Assembly (NCBI RefSeq): GCF_040100845.1
Contig: NZ_JAZHSH010000001.1
Span: 1,116,001-1,180,000 of the forward strand
Source: Chengkuizengella sp. SCS-71B
GTDB lineage: Bacteria > Bacillota > Bacilli > Paenibacillales > KCTC-33759
Direction of reading: 5' to 3'
DNA: 64,000 bases
The translations under genes and the position numbers were made by a program. Within the stretch, counting starts at the first letter, position 1. The number at the start of each line of letters is the position of its first letter. Below, one piece after another: positions 38,130 through 49,915 of this stretch. The notes beneath the pieces were generated by a model, which did not search any database, was not told the origin of the DNA, and saw nothing but the letters and a program-made list of their open reading frames with translations.

Positions 38130-39539
38130 ATGAGTTTATTAAATAAAATTCAAGCAAAAAAAGATGAAAAATCTAAAAATCAATCTGATTCTAATGGAGC
38201 AATAACATCGGCCAAAATAGATATTTTATCTTCCTATCGTAAAACTGACAATAACGTAGATGCAAAAAAGGAAAAAGACCCTAAAACAGTTTTGCAGCAG
38301 GATTTAAAGAAACTATTACATAAAAAAATCATGGATCGAGTGAAGAATGATGACGTGAAGAAAATCATTCCGCAAATTGATAGCATGGCTGTCGAAATTA
38401 TGAAAGAGAATGAAAAATTTAGAGGGGTTATTAATCGTAAAATAGTAGTGGATGAACTAATCAATGATTTAACTGGTTATGGTCCCATAAATCCATTGCT
38501 ATTAGATCCAACGATTACAGAGGTCATGGTCAATGGGCCTGAACAAATATATGTTGAAAAGGCTGGAAAAATCATAAAAACAGAGGTTCAATTTCGAGAT
38601 GATGAACACATTATGAGCATCATAGAAAAAATCGTAGCCCCAATTGGAAGAAGAATAGATGAAAGCAGTCCAATGGTAGATGCTAGATTACCAGATGGTT
38701 CAAGGGTAAATGCGATCATACCGCCTCTTGCTTTGAAAGGGCCAACTTTAACGATCAGGAAATTCTCAAAGGACCCTTATAAGATGGAAGATTTGATTAA
38801 GTTCGGCACTCTAACTGATGATATGGCAGTTTTTATAGATGCATGTGTAAAAGCGAAGTTAAATGTTTTTGTTAGTGGAGGAACGGGTTCAGGTAAAACA
38901 ACAACGCTAAATGTTTTATCTTCTTGTATTCCTAGTGATGAAAGAATCATTACAATAGAAGACGCTGCAGAATTGCAGCTTTGGCAAGAGCATGTTGTAT
39001 CCCTTGAGTCTAGGCCTTCTAATTTAGAAGGAAAAGGTGAAATCAGTATCCGTGATCTTGTGAAAAATGCATTAAGAATGAGACCTGAACGAATTATTAT
39101 TGGAGAGGTGCGCTCAGGAGAAGCACTGGATATGCTGCAAGCGATGAATACAGGTCATGACGGCTCTTTAGCTACAGGTCACTCCAATAGTCCTAGGGAT
39201 ATGATTTCTCGTTTGGAAACGATGGTGTTAATGGTTGGAATTGATCTGCCTGTGAAAGCGATAAGAGAGCAAATTGCTGGGGCGATTGATGTGATTATTC
39301 ATCAATCAAGAATGAAAGACGGGACGAGAAGAATAACACATATCACTGAAGTGCAAGGTTTGGAAGGTGATGTGATTGTTTTACAGGATATATTTGTATT
39401 TGAACAATATGGGATTAATGAAGAAGGGAAAATCATAGGAGAACTTAAACCGACAGGAATACGCCCTAAATTTTATGAAAGATTAGAAACCTCCGGAATT
39501 TATATTCCTCCAACTGTTTTTGTAGAAAATGAATATTGA
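38130..39539 (+). CDS. cpaF: CpaF/TadA secretion ATPase
   Basis: This 469-residue hexameric ATPase powers pilus assembly. Walker A is VSGGTGSGKTTTLNVLSS near residue 250, the Asp box is TIEDAAELQL, and Walker B is RIIIGEVRSGEALD, followed by the His box GHDGSLATGHSNS. The ATG at 38130 follows CAGGAGTG. Confidence 0.92.
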   Translation: MSLLNKIQAKKDEKSKNQSDSNGAITSAKIDILSSYRKTDNNVDAKKEKDPKTVLQQDLKKLLHKKIMDRVKNDDVKKIIPQIDSMAVEIMKENEKFRGVINRKIVVDELINDLTGYGPINPLLLDPTITEVMVNGPEQIYVEKAGKIIKTEVQFRDDEHIMSIIEKIVAPIGRRIDESSPMVDARLPDGSRVNAIIPPLALKGPTLTIRKFSKDPYKMEDLIKFGTLTDDMAVFIDACVKAKLNVFVSGGTGSGKTTTLNVLSSCIPSDERIITIEDAAELQLWQEHVVSLESRPSNLEGKGEISIRDLVKNALRMRPERIIIGEVRSGEALDMLQAMNTGHDGSLATGHSNSPRDMISRLETMVLMVGIDLPVKAIREQIAGAIDVIIHQSRMKDGTRRITHITEVQGLEGDVIVLQDIFVFEQYGINEEGKIIGELKPTGIRPKFYERLETSGIYIPPTVFVENEY

Positions 39540-39560
39540 TAAAAGAGGGGGTTCTAACAA

Positions 39561-40523
39561 TTGAAATTTTTGATCGTAGTTTTGTTTATGATGTCATGTA
39601 TATTTTTATTTTTTAGTTTGCTGCAGATTTTTTTTAATTCAGATAAAAAAATGGAAAAAAGAATGAAGTTTTTTTTAAATGTGAATGATGAGAAAGCTTT
39701 GGACAAGCGAACCTTCAATCTTTTAGTAAGGATGAAATTATTTCAAAAACATGTACTGGAAAGGTTGAAAAAGAGGAAAAATAATCTAAATCTTGAACAA
39801 AGATTAATTAGTGCAGGAATCTCATTAAGTGCTGAAGAGTTTATTATTTTTAGATTTATTCTTTCCATTTTATCGGGATTGATTTTATATATGGTTTTTA
39901 ATATATGGTTTATGGTCATATTGGGATTCTGCCTCCTTCACATTGCTGCAAATTTTTGGGTTAAAATCAAACATAAAAAACGAATAAATATGTTTAACGA
40001 TAGTTTATCTGATATGATTACTACCTTAATTAGCTCACTTCGAGCGGGTTTTAGTTTGCTGCAATCATTACAATCTGTAGTAGAAGAATCTGAATCACCT
40101 ATGAAAGAGGAAATAGAACTAATGATTAAACAAATGCAATACGGAAGTTCACTGGAAGAATCGCTGTATCAATTAAAAGAAAGAATGCCCAGTGAAGATT
40201 TAGATTTAATGATCCAGTCTATTTTAATTCAAAGGCAAATTGGAGGAAATTTATCTGTTATTTTGGAAACGATTGAACAAACGATTCGAGACAGAACGAA
40301 AATTCAAGGTCAGATCACAACGTTAACTGCCCAAGGAAGATTATCTGGATGGGTTTTAGGAGGCCTACCTATTGGTGTAGGTTTAGTTTTATTTTTGATA
40401 GAGCCTGAATATTTCTCTAATCTATTTAACCATCCTATTGGGATTGGACTTGTTATTGCAGGAGTCATATCTGGTACGGTAGGGTTTTTAATAATTAAGA
40501 AGATAACTACAATTGAGGTGTGA
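39561..40523 (+). CDS. tadB: TadB inner-membrane platform protein
   Basis: This 320-residue membrane protein has helices near 1-25, 100-145, 265-320 and a T2SSF domain (SLRAGFSLLQSLQSVVEE). It would pair with TadC as the platform for CpaF. TTG start follows AGAGGGGG. The stop is 4 bases before the tadC ATG. Confidence 0.85.
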   Translation: MKFLIVVLFMMSCIFLFFSLLQIFFNSDKKMEKRMKFFLNVNDEKALDKRTFNLLVRMKLFQKHVLERLKKRKNNLNLEQRLISAGISLSAEEFIIFRFILSILSGLILYMVFNIWFMVILGFCLLHIAANFWVKIKHKKRINMFNDSLSDMITTLISSLRAGFSLLQSLQSVVEESESPMKEEIELMIKQMQYGSSLEESLYQLKERMPSEDLDLMIQSILIQRQIGGNLSVILETIEQTIRDRTKIQGQITTLTAQGRLSGWVLGGLPIGVGLVLFLIEPEYFSNLFNHPIGIGLVIAGVISGTVGFLIIKKITTIEV

Positions 40524-40527
40524 TGTT

Positions 40528-41457
40528 ATGGTTTATATTTCATTTTTTTTCACAATCACCTTAATCATATATAGCGTTTTTTTGCTACGTAGAGAACGTA
40601 AAGATAAAATAAAGAAAAGAATCTCTTTCATTAAAGGTGAACAGAAAAAGTTGGTTGACACAAATGTAATCATTAAGGAAAATGATAAACCCCAATTTTT
40701 CTTGAAAAAATGGGTAGAATCATTACTACTCAAAGTGAAAAAAATGTTCAAACGTAATATGAAGGAGAAAAAAGTAGCTAAAATTGAATTGAAATTAATG
40801 CAAGCTGGTAGACCTTTTGAAATGAACCCGGTTGATTTCCGGTTACTTCAAGTCGGATGTATTATTTTGTTTCCAACTATTTCAGGTATATATTTAACTT
40901 TATTGGATTTTCCTACTCCTATAATGATAGTTTCAATATTTTTTTCTTTTGTGAGTAGCCTAATCATTCCTCATTTATTTTTAAAAAGTAAAATAAATAA
41001 ACGTAACAAGAAGGCTCTGCGTGAACTCCCAGATGTATTAGATTTATTAACGGTAAGTTTGGAAGCTGGATTAGGGTTTGATGCAGCACTGAGCAAATTA
41101 GTTTCTAAAAAGAAAGGCGTTTTGTCAAGTGAATTAGAACATTGTTTAGAGGAAATACGTTTAGGTAAAACAAGGCGTGAAGCTATGTTAGGCATTAAAG
41201 AAAGATTATCAGTAAAAGAAGTAAAAACATTTGTAAGTAACATTTTACAAGCTGAGAAATTAGGGGTTGGTATGGTAAAGGTAATGAGAGTTTTATCCGA
41301 GGAAGTTCGTCAACAAAGAAAACAACGTGCTGAGGAGCAGGCAATGAAAGCTCCGATTAAAATGTTGTTCCCTCTTGTGTTTTTTATATTCCCATGTTTA
41401 TTTATCGTCATATTGGGACCTGTTCTTATAGGTTTCTTTGAGACTTTTGGTGGCTAG
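40528..41457 (+). CDS. tadC: TadC inner-membrane platform protein
   Basis: This 309-residue protein has the T2SSF pattern ELPDVLDLLTVSLEAGLGFD and three to four helices, similar to but distinct from TadB. The ATG at 40528 follows GAGGTG, part of the tadB stop region. It is the last gene of the operon. Confidence 0.85.
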   Translation: MVYISFFFTITLIIYSVFLLRRERKDKIKKRISFIKGEQKKLVDTNVIIKENDKPQFFLKKWVESLLLKVKKMFKRNMKEKKVAKIELKLMQAGRPFEMNPVDFRLLQVGCIILFPTISGIYLTLLDFPTPIMIVSIFFSFVSSLIIPHLFLKSKINKRNKKALRELPDVLDLLTVSLEAGLGFDAALSKLVSKKKGVLSSELEHCLEEIRLGKTRREAMLGIKERLSVKEVKTFVSNILQAEKLGVGMVKVMRVLSEEVRQQRKQRAEEQAMKAPIKMLFPLVFFIFPCLFIVILGPVLIGFFETFGG

Positions 41458-41473
41458 AAAAATAATTCTATAT

Positions 41474-41510
41474 TAAAGAGATCATGGATGGGTGTCCATG
41501 ATCTTTATAT
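41474..41510 (+). terminator. Terminator of the Tad operon
   Basis: AGATCATGGA and TCCATGATCT form a strong stem followed by TTATATTTTTT. Confidence 0.7.
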
Positions 41511-41513
41511 TTT

Positions 41514-42383
41514 TTAACAGTCATCTGGTGGAAGAGTGAGCGAAGTGCAGTTATCTGGAAAGTCAAACGGTATAACTTGTTCATAAGGTGGTGGAGGCAA
41601 ATCTGCATGTTTATTTCCTGTATAAGGAATATCAACTGGTTTCCCTGATGAATCCGTTTCACTAAATAAAATTGAAGTGATATGTTCTGCAACTTGTCTA
41701 CCTAATTTTAAACCTTCATCATTATCGACTGGGAAATGGACAAGTGCATACAAACGAGATAAAGCACATTCTTCACCTAATTCATCTAACCTAGCAGCTT
41801 CCCCTGGGAAAAAGTATTTAAGCATAGTAGTAACAGAACCTGCCACAGCTGCATGTCCAGACGGATAGGTTGGATGACGAGGGGTGCATAATAGAGTAGC
41901 AAAAGTTTGATCATACTGATCAGGTCTGGCCACTAACCACAAAAATTTGTAATACCAACTGATCACAAATGCATCGTTAGCAGCTGCTAATACTGCAGCT
42001 TCTATTCGTGCGGCATGAGGAGCGGTTACTCCATACGTATCTACTAATATATCCAATACAGGCAGCCATTGTTTCGTAGCTACACCTGTTCCCCAGTAAG
42101 TTGCTACTTGTTTTTTGAATTCATCTAAGTTGTTAGCAGCTTCATATACAGCATCTAATTGCGCTCCACCCCAATCTATAAAATTAGGATGTTTGATCGT
42201 GAAATAGACATGTTCTCCAGTTTGTTTAATCTGAAATTTCTGCCCGCATCGTCTGTAATAATACATAGGCCATGAACCAGATAGAGGGTCTTCAGGATTT
42301 GTAGGTGGACTATCTTCACCTGCATATGGAACTTCATTCCACAATAAATAGTTGGGATCAAAGTTTTTACAACATTTACTCAT
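41514..42383 (-). CDS. PAP2/vanadium haloperoxidase-like protein
   Basis: This 289-residue protein has the acid phosphatase/haloperoxidase active site. A Lys/Arg block is near LVARPDQYD, and PRHPTYPSGHAAVAGS and SRLYALVHFPVDNDEG supply the His and Arg residues. There is no signal peptide and no membrane helix. The N terminus is Cys-rich (MSKCCKNFD). The leader ATTACATCATATAAGAAAGG matches those of the microprotein genes, pointing to sporulation. Either phosphatase or peroxidase chemistry is possible. Confidence 0.75.
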   Translation of the reverse strand: MSKCCKNFDPNYLLWNEVPYAGEDSPPTNPEDPLSGSWPMYYYRRCGQKFQIKQTGEHVYFTIKHPNFIDWGGAQLDAVYEAANNLDEFKKQVATYWGTGVATKQWLPVLDILVDTYGVTAPHAARIEAAVLAAANDAFVISWYYKFLWLVARPDQYDQTFATLLCTPRHPTYPSGHAAVAGSVTTMLKYFFPGEAARLDELGEECALSRLYALVHFPVDNDEGLKLGRQVAEHITSILFSETDSSGKPVDIPYTGNKHADLPPPPYEQVIPFDFPDNCTSLTLPPDDC

Positions 42384-42584
42384 GTTTTTACTCCTTTCTT
42401 ATATGATGTAATATTTTATTCTTGTAATATGGGATTCGAAATGATGAAAACGTCTGTTTTTTTATAACAAACACCCATTTTTAATATAAAACTAGATTTA
42501 TACCTAATATCTCTAATGAAAGGAATATTGGAAACTTATTGTAAAGTGAATCAGTTCATGGTAAATTTATATTAAGTTAATAAA

Positions 42585-42678
42585 TGCAGGGAGCTTGGAA
42601 GACCAGGCTGAGAGGATGGCTGTTCTGCTGTCGACTGTTGAACCTGATCTGGGTAATGCCAGCGTAGGAAAGATGTCT
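42585..42678 (+). ncRNA. TPP riboswitch (THI element)
   Basis: GCAGGGAGCTTGG, GGCTGAGAGGATGGC, then TTGAACCTGATCTGGGTAAT and GCCAGCGTAGGAA match the conserved TPP aptamer. It lies 310 bases before thiC, which is repressed when thiamine pyrophosphate is bound in known cases. Confidence 0.95.
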
Positions 42679-44757
<2,079 letters not shown>

Positions 44758-44774
44758 TAGAGTCTCTGAGCAAA

Positions 44775-44812
44775 AAATGAACCTGATGGATTTCCATCAG
44801 GTTTTTTTAGGG
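44775..44812 (+). terminator. Rho-independent terminator
   Basis: AACCTGATGGA and TCCATCAGGTTTTTTT form a strong stem with T run after thiC. Confidence 0.8.
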
Positions 44813-44851
44813 GCAATTTTTTTGATTTTTTGAATAACTAAATTCATTTTC

Positions 44852-45247
44852 TTATGGTTCATTATAAGTAACGTAAGTTCCTGCAATGAAATCATGTACC
44901 GAACGTTTATCTTCTCTCACAACAACCATGATAATGCTTACAATAATTGCAATTCCGAAAGTAATAGCGTAAACTATGCCTCCAACTAAATGACGAAGTA
45001 ACATTGTGCCTATTCCAACATTTTCACCATTCATTTTTACAATTCTAATGCCACATATTCTTTTTCCTATAGTATATCCATACCAAACAACAGGTACAAT
45101 AATCAAATATAAAAAATCAAGAATTTGACTGAGATCTCCAATTCCAATGACATACCCGAAAATGAATGTGAAAAAGATTGCTATAAATATCGAATCTAGA
45201 ATATTTGCTGCAAATCGAATCCAAAAGCCAGCTGGTTGTTCTACCAT
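44852..45247 (-). CDS. RDD family membrane protein
   Basis: This 131-residue protein has the RDD signatures (GFWIRFAANILDSIFIAI with Arg and Asp in helix 1) and three to four helices. A basic loop GKRICGIRIVKM follows. RDD proteins are thought to transport ions or solutes, with no specific role known. GGAGGGGATAGTT precedes the ATG. Confidence 0.8.
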   Translation of the reverse strand: MVEQPAGFWIRFAANILDSIFIAIFFTFIFGYVIGIGDLSQILDFLYLIIVPVVWYGYTIGKRICGIRIVKMNGENVGIGTMLLRHLVGGIVYAITFGIAIIVSIIMVVVREDKRSVHDFIAGTYVTYNEP

Positions 45248-45499
45248 AACTATCCCCTCCCATTATTCAAAATAAAAAATGATCTCATATAGAATATTAT
45301 ATAAAAATCCAATAATGCAAGTCCAATGATAATTCATTTGCAAAGCCTTACAATACCAATATTGTCATCGATCTTCAACTCATCTTGGATAGAGAAAATT
45401 ATCATATCATAATGGCATTAGATTTTTAAAGAAGGATGGTTTACTATATAGAATGAAAAAAGGGAGTCATAAAAAATAATAAAAGTTAGGAGGATTGAG

Positions 45500-45697
45500 A
45501 TGATTCTAAAAGAAGAGCAAGTATTATCCAAAGAAAATGACTTTGATTATGCTATTGAAAACAGACTAAGAGTCATAGTTAGACAATATGGTGTCACTGT
45601 GGATTACGGTGGGGAAATTACGAATCACGACGATGAATATGTCAAAATACAAGAGAAATATTTCAAAAAAAACACCTGTGAGTTTTTAGTTCGTTAA
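45500..45697 (+). CDS. Small hydrophilic protein, unknown
   Basis: This 65-residue acidic protein (LSKENDFDYAIENRLRVIV, then GVTVDYGGEITNHDDEYVKI) has no recognised domain. TTAGGAGGATTGAG precedes the ATG. The last codons form the first arm of the downstream terminator (AACACCTGTGAGTTTT). Confidence 0.55.
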   Translation: MILKEEQVLSKENDFDYAIENRLRVIVRQYGVTVDYGGEITNHDDEYVKIQEKYFKKNTCEFLVR

Positions 45698-45715
45698 AAC
45701 TCATAGGTGTTTTTT
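45672..45715. terminator. Bidirectional terminator
   Basis: AAAAAACACCTGTGAGTTTT and AAAACTCATAGGTGTTTTTT form a long stem between convergent genes, overlapping the end of the small ORF. Confidence 0.75.
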
Positions 45716-46922
45716 ATTCACAGCTGTTTTTACTTTTAGGTGCGATTAATGTTTTTCTCACCCATATCATATTTAAACTCAATAACACACTTGACATGAT
45801 GAATAATCCCGGTATGGTGATGAAACCAGCAATAAATCCTCCAGTAATTGGCCCCAACATATTACCTAAAGCCAGCGCACTTGTATTAAATCCATAGGCA
45901 CGACTTTCCATCCCTTCAGGTATAAACTTTCTAAGCAAGGAGTTTACTGATGGAAGCAAGCCACCTATAAATATCCCCATAAAAAATCTCAGTACGAGAA
46001 GCTGCCAAACGTTGTTAACAAATGCTTGTGGGAATGAAGTCAACGCGGCACCCAAAAGGGCAATGAATAGAATCTTTTCTGAGCCAATACGATCACTTAG
46101 TCTTCCTAATATAGGAGATGCTATCATATTTGAAAATCCTGTTATGGAACTAACCAATCCTACGTAAAATGCTAACCACTCAGAGTTCCCATGCATCCCT
46201 TGCACAAATATAGCCATCAAGGGCATTACACTTAGTAATGAAAATTGGATGATAAAAGTGACTGAAAATAAAGCAGGGATTTGCGGCACTTTCCTTAAGT
46301 CTTTAAAACCCTGTAATACAGAAATGTTTGTTTTATTAGCAGCTTTTTTCTTATCAAATTTTTCCTTAACTAAAAAGAGAGCTAACAAAGAAGCAATGCA
46401 CAGTAACCCCCCTGTTATAAAAAATATAGTTTGAAAGGGCACGAAATTTGCTAATAATCCACCAATAAAAGGTCCAAGAATTGTACCAGCTACAGCACCT
46501 GATTGCATCATCCCCATTGCAAAACCAATATGTTCACGAGGTGTATTTGTGGATACTAAAGAAGTGGAGGCTGGTATATAACCTGAGATGGTTCCATTTA
46601 ATAATCGTAAAAATAATAATTGCCAAGTATTTGTCGCAAATCCCATTAATGTAACTACAATAGACATTCCAAAACCTGATCGGAGGATCATGATTTTTCT
46701 ACCGTATCGATCTCCTAATTTCCCCCACAAAGGCTGAAATAAAAATGAAGTTAAAAAATTTCCTGCAAAAATAATGCTTGTCCAGATGGCGATCTCATTT
46801 GGATCAGATATTCCTAATTCCTGTATATATAAAGGTAAAAACGGTATGATCATACTCATTCCTGATGTTGCCATAAATTGACCAAACCACAACACAATAA
46901 GATTAGTTTTCCAACGAGGCAA
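45714..46922 (-). CDS. MFS drug-efflux-like transporter
   Basis: This 402-residue 12-helix permease has the MFS motif A (GKLGDRYGRKIMI) in loop 2-3 and a second copy (GRLSDRIGSEKIL) in loop 8-9. The motif C-like GTILGPFIGG in helix 5 is typical of antiporters. It resembles multidrug DHA1 exporters; the substrate is unknown. Confidence 0.8.
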   Translation of the reverse strand: MPRWKTNLIVLWFGQFMATSGMSMIIPFLPLYIQELGISDPNEIAIWTSIIFAGNFLTSFLFQPLWGKLGDRYGRKIMILRSGFGMSIVVTLMGFATNTWQLLFLRLLNGTISGYIPASTSLVSTNTPREHIGFAMGMMQSGAVAGTILGPFIGGLLANFVPFQTIFFITGGLLCIASLLALFLVKEKFDKKKAANKTNISVLQGFKDLRKVPQIPALFSVTFIIQFSLLSVMPLMAIFVQGMHGNSEWLAFYVGLVSSITGFSNMIASPILGRLSDRIGSEKILFIALLGAALTSFPQAFVNNVWQLLVLRFFMGIFIGGLLPSVNSLLRKFIPEGMESRAYGFNTSALALGNMLGPITGGFIAGFITIPGLFIMSSVLLSLNMIWVRKTLIAPKSKNSCE

Positions 46923-47051
46923 AATAGTTTCCTTCTTTCAAAATGAAAAATGTTAAATTAGGATTGACTTATATTATGTATACTTGTTTTCAATATGGTT
47001 ACATTAAATTTGTATCACCTTTACACACACAATTTAAGGGAGATGATAAAT

Positions 47052-47612
47052 ATGCCTTTCGGTGCTCATGAAACGATGGAAGTTCATGAAATATTAAATG
47101 GAAGTATTAATATGATTAATCATTTTTCTCTTTATGCGAGTCAATGCCAAGATCATAACCTACGCCAAATGATTCACAATCATATCCAGACAGCGGTTGA
47201 AGGTTATGATCAATTAGTTGCGTATACACATGACTATAATGCAGCAAACAGATCAATGCAACCTTATTCACAACCTAACATCCAACCTCAGCAAGTTCGA
47301 TATGGCTTACATCAGCCTCAATCTCATGTGCCACAGACACAAGGACAACTTAATGACCAACAAATTATTGCAGGGATGTTATGCCTCCACAAAGGTTCTG
47401 CAAAAAATCATATTGCAGCTTCTCTTGAATGTGCTGATCCTAATGTAAGGGAAATGTTGATTCATGGCGCAGTAAACTGTGCTAATCAAGCTTATGAAGT
47501 GTTTTTATTTATGAATCAACAGGGGTACTATCAAGTTCCTACAATGGAAGATCATACCGCTAAAACTTATCTTCATAGCTACAAGCCTGTACAACAAAAC
47601 ATTTATCAATAA
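47052..47612 (+). CDS. CotF-like spore coat protein
   Basis: This 186-residue protein has two helical CotF-like segments. The first is residues about 1-55 (FGAHETMEVHEILNGSINMI with NHFSLYASQCQDHNLRQM). The second is about 100-165 (IIAGMLCLHKGSAKNHIAAS with LECADPNVREML). They are separated by a Gln/Pro-rich linker. The ATG at 47052 follows GGGAGATGA; the longer frame has no site. A coat function follows from the family. Confidence 0.75.
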   Translation: MPFGAHETMEVHEILNGSINMINHFSLYASQCQDHNLRQMIHNHIQTAVEGYDQLVAYTHDYNAANRSMQPYSQPNIQPQQVRYGLHQPQSHVPQTQGQLNDQQIIAGMLCLHKGSAKNHIAASLECADPNVREMLIHGAVNCANQAYEVFLFMNQQGYYQVPTMEDHTAKTYLHSYKPVQQNIYQ

Positions 47613-47780
47613 AAATGAATAAAGGGCATTTTCTCGAGTAAATTGAAAGTGCCTAACTCCTTACATAATCATACCTTCTTCCACTGGTCAATATTGTGTA
47701 TAATATGATTTATACCCTATTCATCTAATTATCATTTACATTTATTAAATATGGAGTAGGTAAGGAGAACTGTATCATTC

Positions 47781-48584
47781 ATGACAGAGTGGATCATAGG
47801 TTTTTTAGGGAGTTTCATGATTGCAGGATTAGCGTTTTGGAAAAAATCATTGTCTTTATCAGGTTCTCTAATGGCTATTTGTATAGGTACTTTAATGTAT
47901 GCCTTAGTTAGTTTAGCTTGGTATGGTACACTAATTGCCTTTTTTATTTCTTCCTCTCTTCTTACAAAATGGAAACAGAACAGAAAAAAAATGATAGAAC
48001 ATAGTTATGAAAAAACAGGAAATAGAGATGCAGGCCAAGTGTGGGCGAATGGTGGAATAGCACTATTATTAGCCGTGGCTTTTTATGTTTGGCAGCAACC
48101 TATGATTTGGTGGGGTTTTATTGGTATATTGGCAACTGTAAATGCGGATACTTGGGCGACTGAAATCGGTAGCTTAAGTAAAAAACCACCTCGTTCTATT
48201 GTCACTTTTAAAACTGTAACTCCTGGTTCTTCAGGCGGCGTATCAAGTTTAGGTTTAATATCAAGTATACTTGGGGGAGGGTTTATCGGAATTACCGCCT
48301 GGCTCTTGTCTAAAGAAAATGATTTGGGAATGTTGTTTTTTTATTTAATTATAGGTATAGTCAGTGGCTTTATAGGGGCGTTAACAGATTCGTTTATTGG
48401 AGCAAAATGGCAAGTCATGTACGATTGTGAGCATTGTGGAAAAGAAGTTGAGAGTTCTAAACATTGTTTACACCCTGCTCGTATGAAACGAGGGTGGAGA
48501 TGGATGAATAATGATAGAGTGAATATGATTAGTTCTATCGTTGGTGGAATGATTGCGATATTAATAGGAACTTTATGGATGTAA
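47781..48584 (+). CDS. DUF92 family membrane protein
   Basis: This 267-residue membrane protein has the DUF92/TMEM19 signatures: NADTWATEIGSLSKKPPRSI with VTPGSSGGVSSLG. Plant homologues include phytol phosphate kinase; the bacterial role is unknown. AAGGAGAACTG precedes the ATG. Confidence 0.8.
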   Translation: MTEWIIGFLGSFMIAGLAFWKKSLSLSGSLMAICIGTLMYALVSLAWYGTLIAFFISSSLLTKWKQNRKKMIEHSYEKTGNRDAGQVWANGGIALLLAVAFYVWQQPMIWWGFIGILATVNADTWATEIGSLSKKPPRSIVTFKTVTPGSSGGVSSLGLISSILGGGFIGITAWLLSKENDLGMLFFYLIIGIVSGFIGALTDSFIGAKWQVMYDCEHCGKEVESSKHCLHPARMKRGWRWMNNDRVNMISSIVGGMIAILIGTLWM

Positions 48585-48657
48585 TCTTTGAAAGTTTTAT
48601 TTTCATTTGTACAAAATTTTGGTAAACTAAGAATATAAATATATGGAAGTGATAGAA

Positions 48658-49725
48658 ATGAATGCGGAAACATTAGAACTATTTAAAACATTAACAGAAA
48701 TGCCAGCTGCGCCTGGTTTTGAAAAGGATATTAGAGCTTATGTTAGATCAGAGTTAGAAAAATATACAAATGAGATCATTCAAGATCGATTGGGTAGTAT
48801 TTTTGGTGTCGTTCGAGGAAATGAAAATGGTCCAAGAGTAATGGTTGCTGGTCATTTAGATGAAGTTGGTTTTATGGTTACAAAAATAACGGATAACGGT
48901 ATGATTCGATTTCAACCTCTAGGGGGTTGGTGGAGTCAAGTACTATTAGCTCAACGAGTACAAATCATAACACAAAATGGTCCTGTGATAGGAGTAATTG
49001 GTTCCACACCACCACATTTGTTAAATGAAACACAACGTACAAAACCAGCAGATATAAATCAAATGTTTATAGATGTAGGGGCAGATGATCGACAAGATGC
49101 TGAAAACATGGGCATTCATCCTGGACTGCAAGTTGTTCCGATTTGTCCTCTTACTGTACTATCCAATCCTAAAAAGATCTTAGCTAAAGCTTGGGATAAT
49201 CGTTATGGTGTTGGTTTAGCAATTGAATTACTTAAAGAAGTACATAACGAACAACTTCCAAATATTTTATTTACAGGTGCCACAGTACAAGAAGAAGTGG
49301 GATTAAGAGGTGCAGTGACAGCATCTAATTTGGTGAAACCTGATATTTTCTACGCTTTGGATGCAAGTCCAGCAAATGATACTACTGGTGATAAAAGTGA
49401 GTTTGGTCAACTTGGTAAAGGTACTTTGCTTCGTATTTTAGATAGATCAATGGTAACACATCAAGGATTAAAGGAATTTATACTAGATACTGCAGAGTCT
49501 AATGATATTCCATACCAGTATTTTATATCTGCTGGAGGTACAGACGCAGGTAATGTGCATTTGAATGGGATTGGGGTTCCATCCGCAGTCATTGGTGTTT
49601 GTTCTAGGTATATTCATACTTCGTCTTCCATCTTACATGTGGATGATTACGAAGCAGCCAAGGAGTTGTTAATAAAGTTAGTGAAAACAACAGATCAGTC
49701 AACTTATGAAGAAATCATTAAATAG
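48658..49725 (+). CDS. M42-family aminopeptidase
   Basis: This 355-residue cocatalytic metallopeptidase has its metal ligands in [46 protein letters not shown] and [11 protein letters not shown]. It forms large cytosolic assemblies in the family. The ATG at 48658 follows GGAAGTGA; the frame upstream has no site. Close to Bacillus YtoP/YsdC. Confidence 0.87.
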   Translation: MNAETLELFKTLTEMPAAPGFEKDIRAYVRSELEKYTNEIIQDRLGSIFGVVRGNENGPRVMVAGHLDEVGFMVTKITDNGMIRFQPLGGWWSQVLLAQRVQIITQNGPVIGVIGSTPPHLLNETQRTKPADINQMFIDVGADDRQDAENMGIHPGLQVVPICPLTVLSNPKKILAKAWDNRYGVGLAIELLKEVHNEQLPNILFTGATVQEEVGLRGAVTASNLVKPDIFYALDASPANDTTGDKSEFGQLGKGTLLRILDRSMVTHQGLKEFILDTAESNDIPYQYFISAGGTDAGNVHLNGIGVPSAVIGVCSRYIHTSSSILHVDDYEAAKELLIKLVKTTDQSTYEEIIK

Positions 49726-49915
49726 AATAAGGATGGATTCAAAATTGTAATTCATATCAAACATTGCTTTCTTTCACATCAACAATTCAAATTAATGAAA
49801 TATCATGAATTTTCTTATCTCAGATAAGCCTGCTAAAGTTAGTTCAATTAACTAGCGGTGAGTGTTTGTTTAATTACCTCAGTTTTCTTGGTTTTATATT
49901 AAAAGGAGGGATTTA

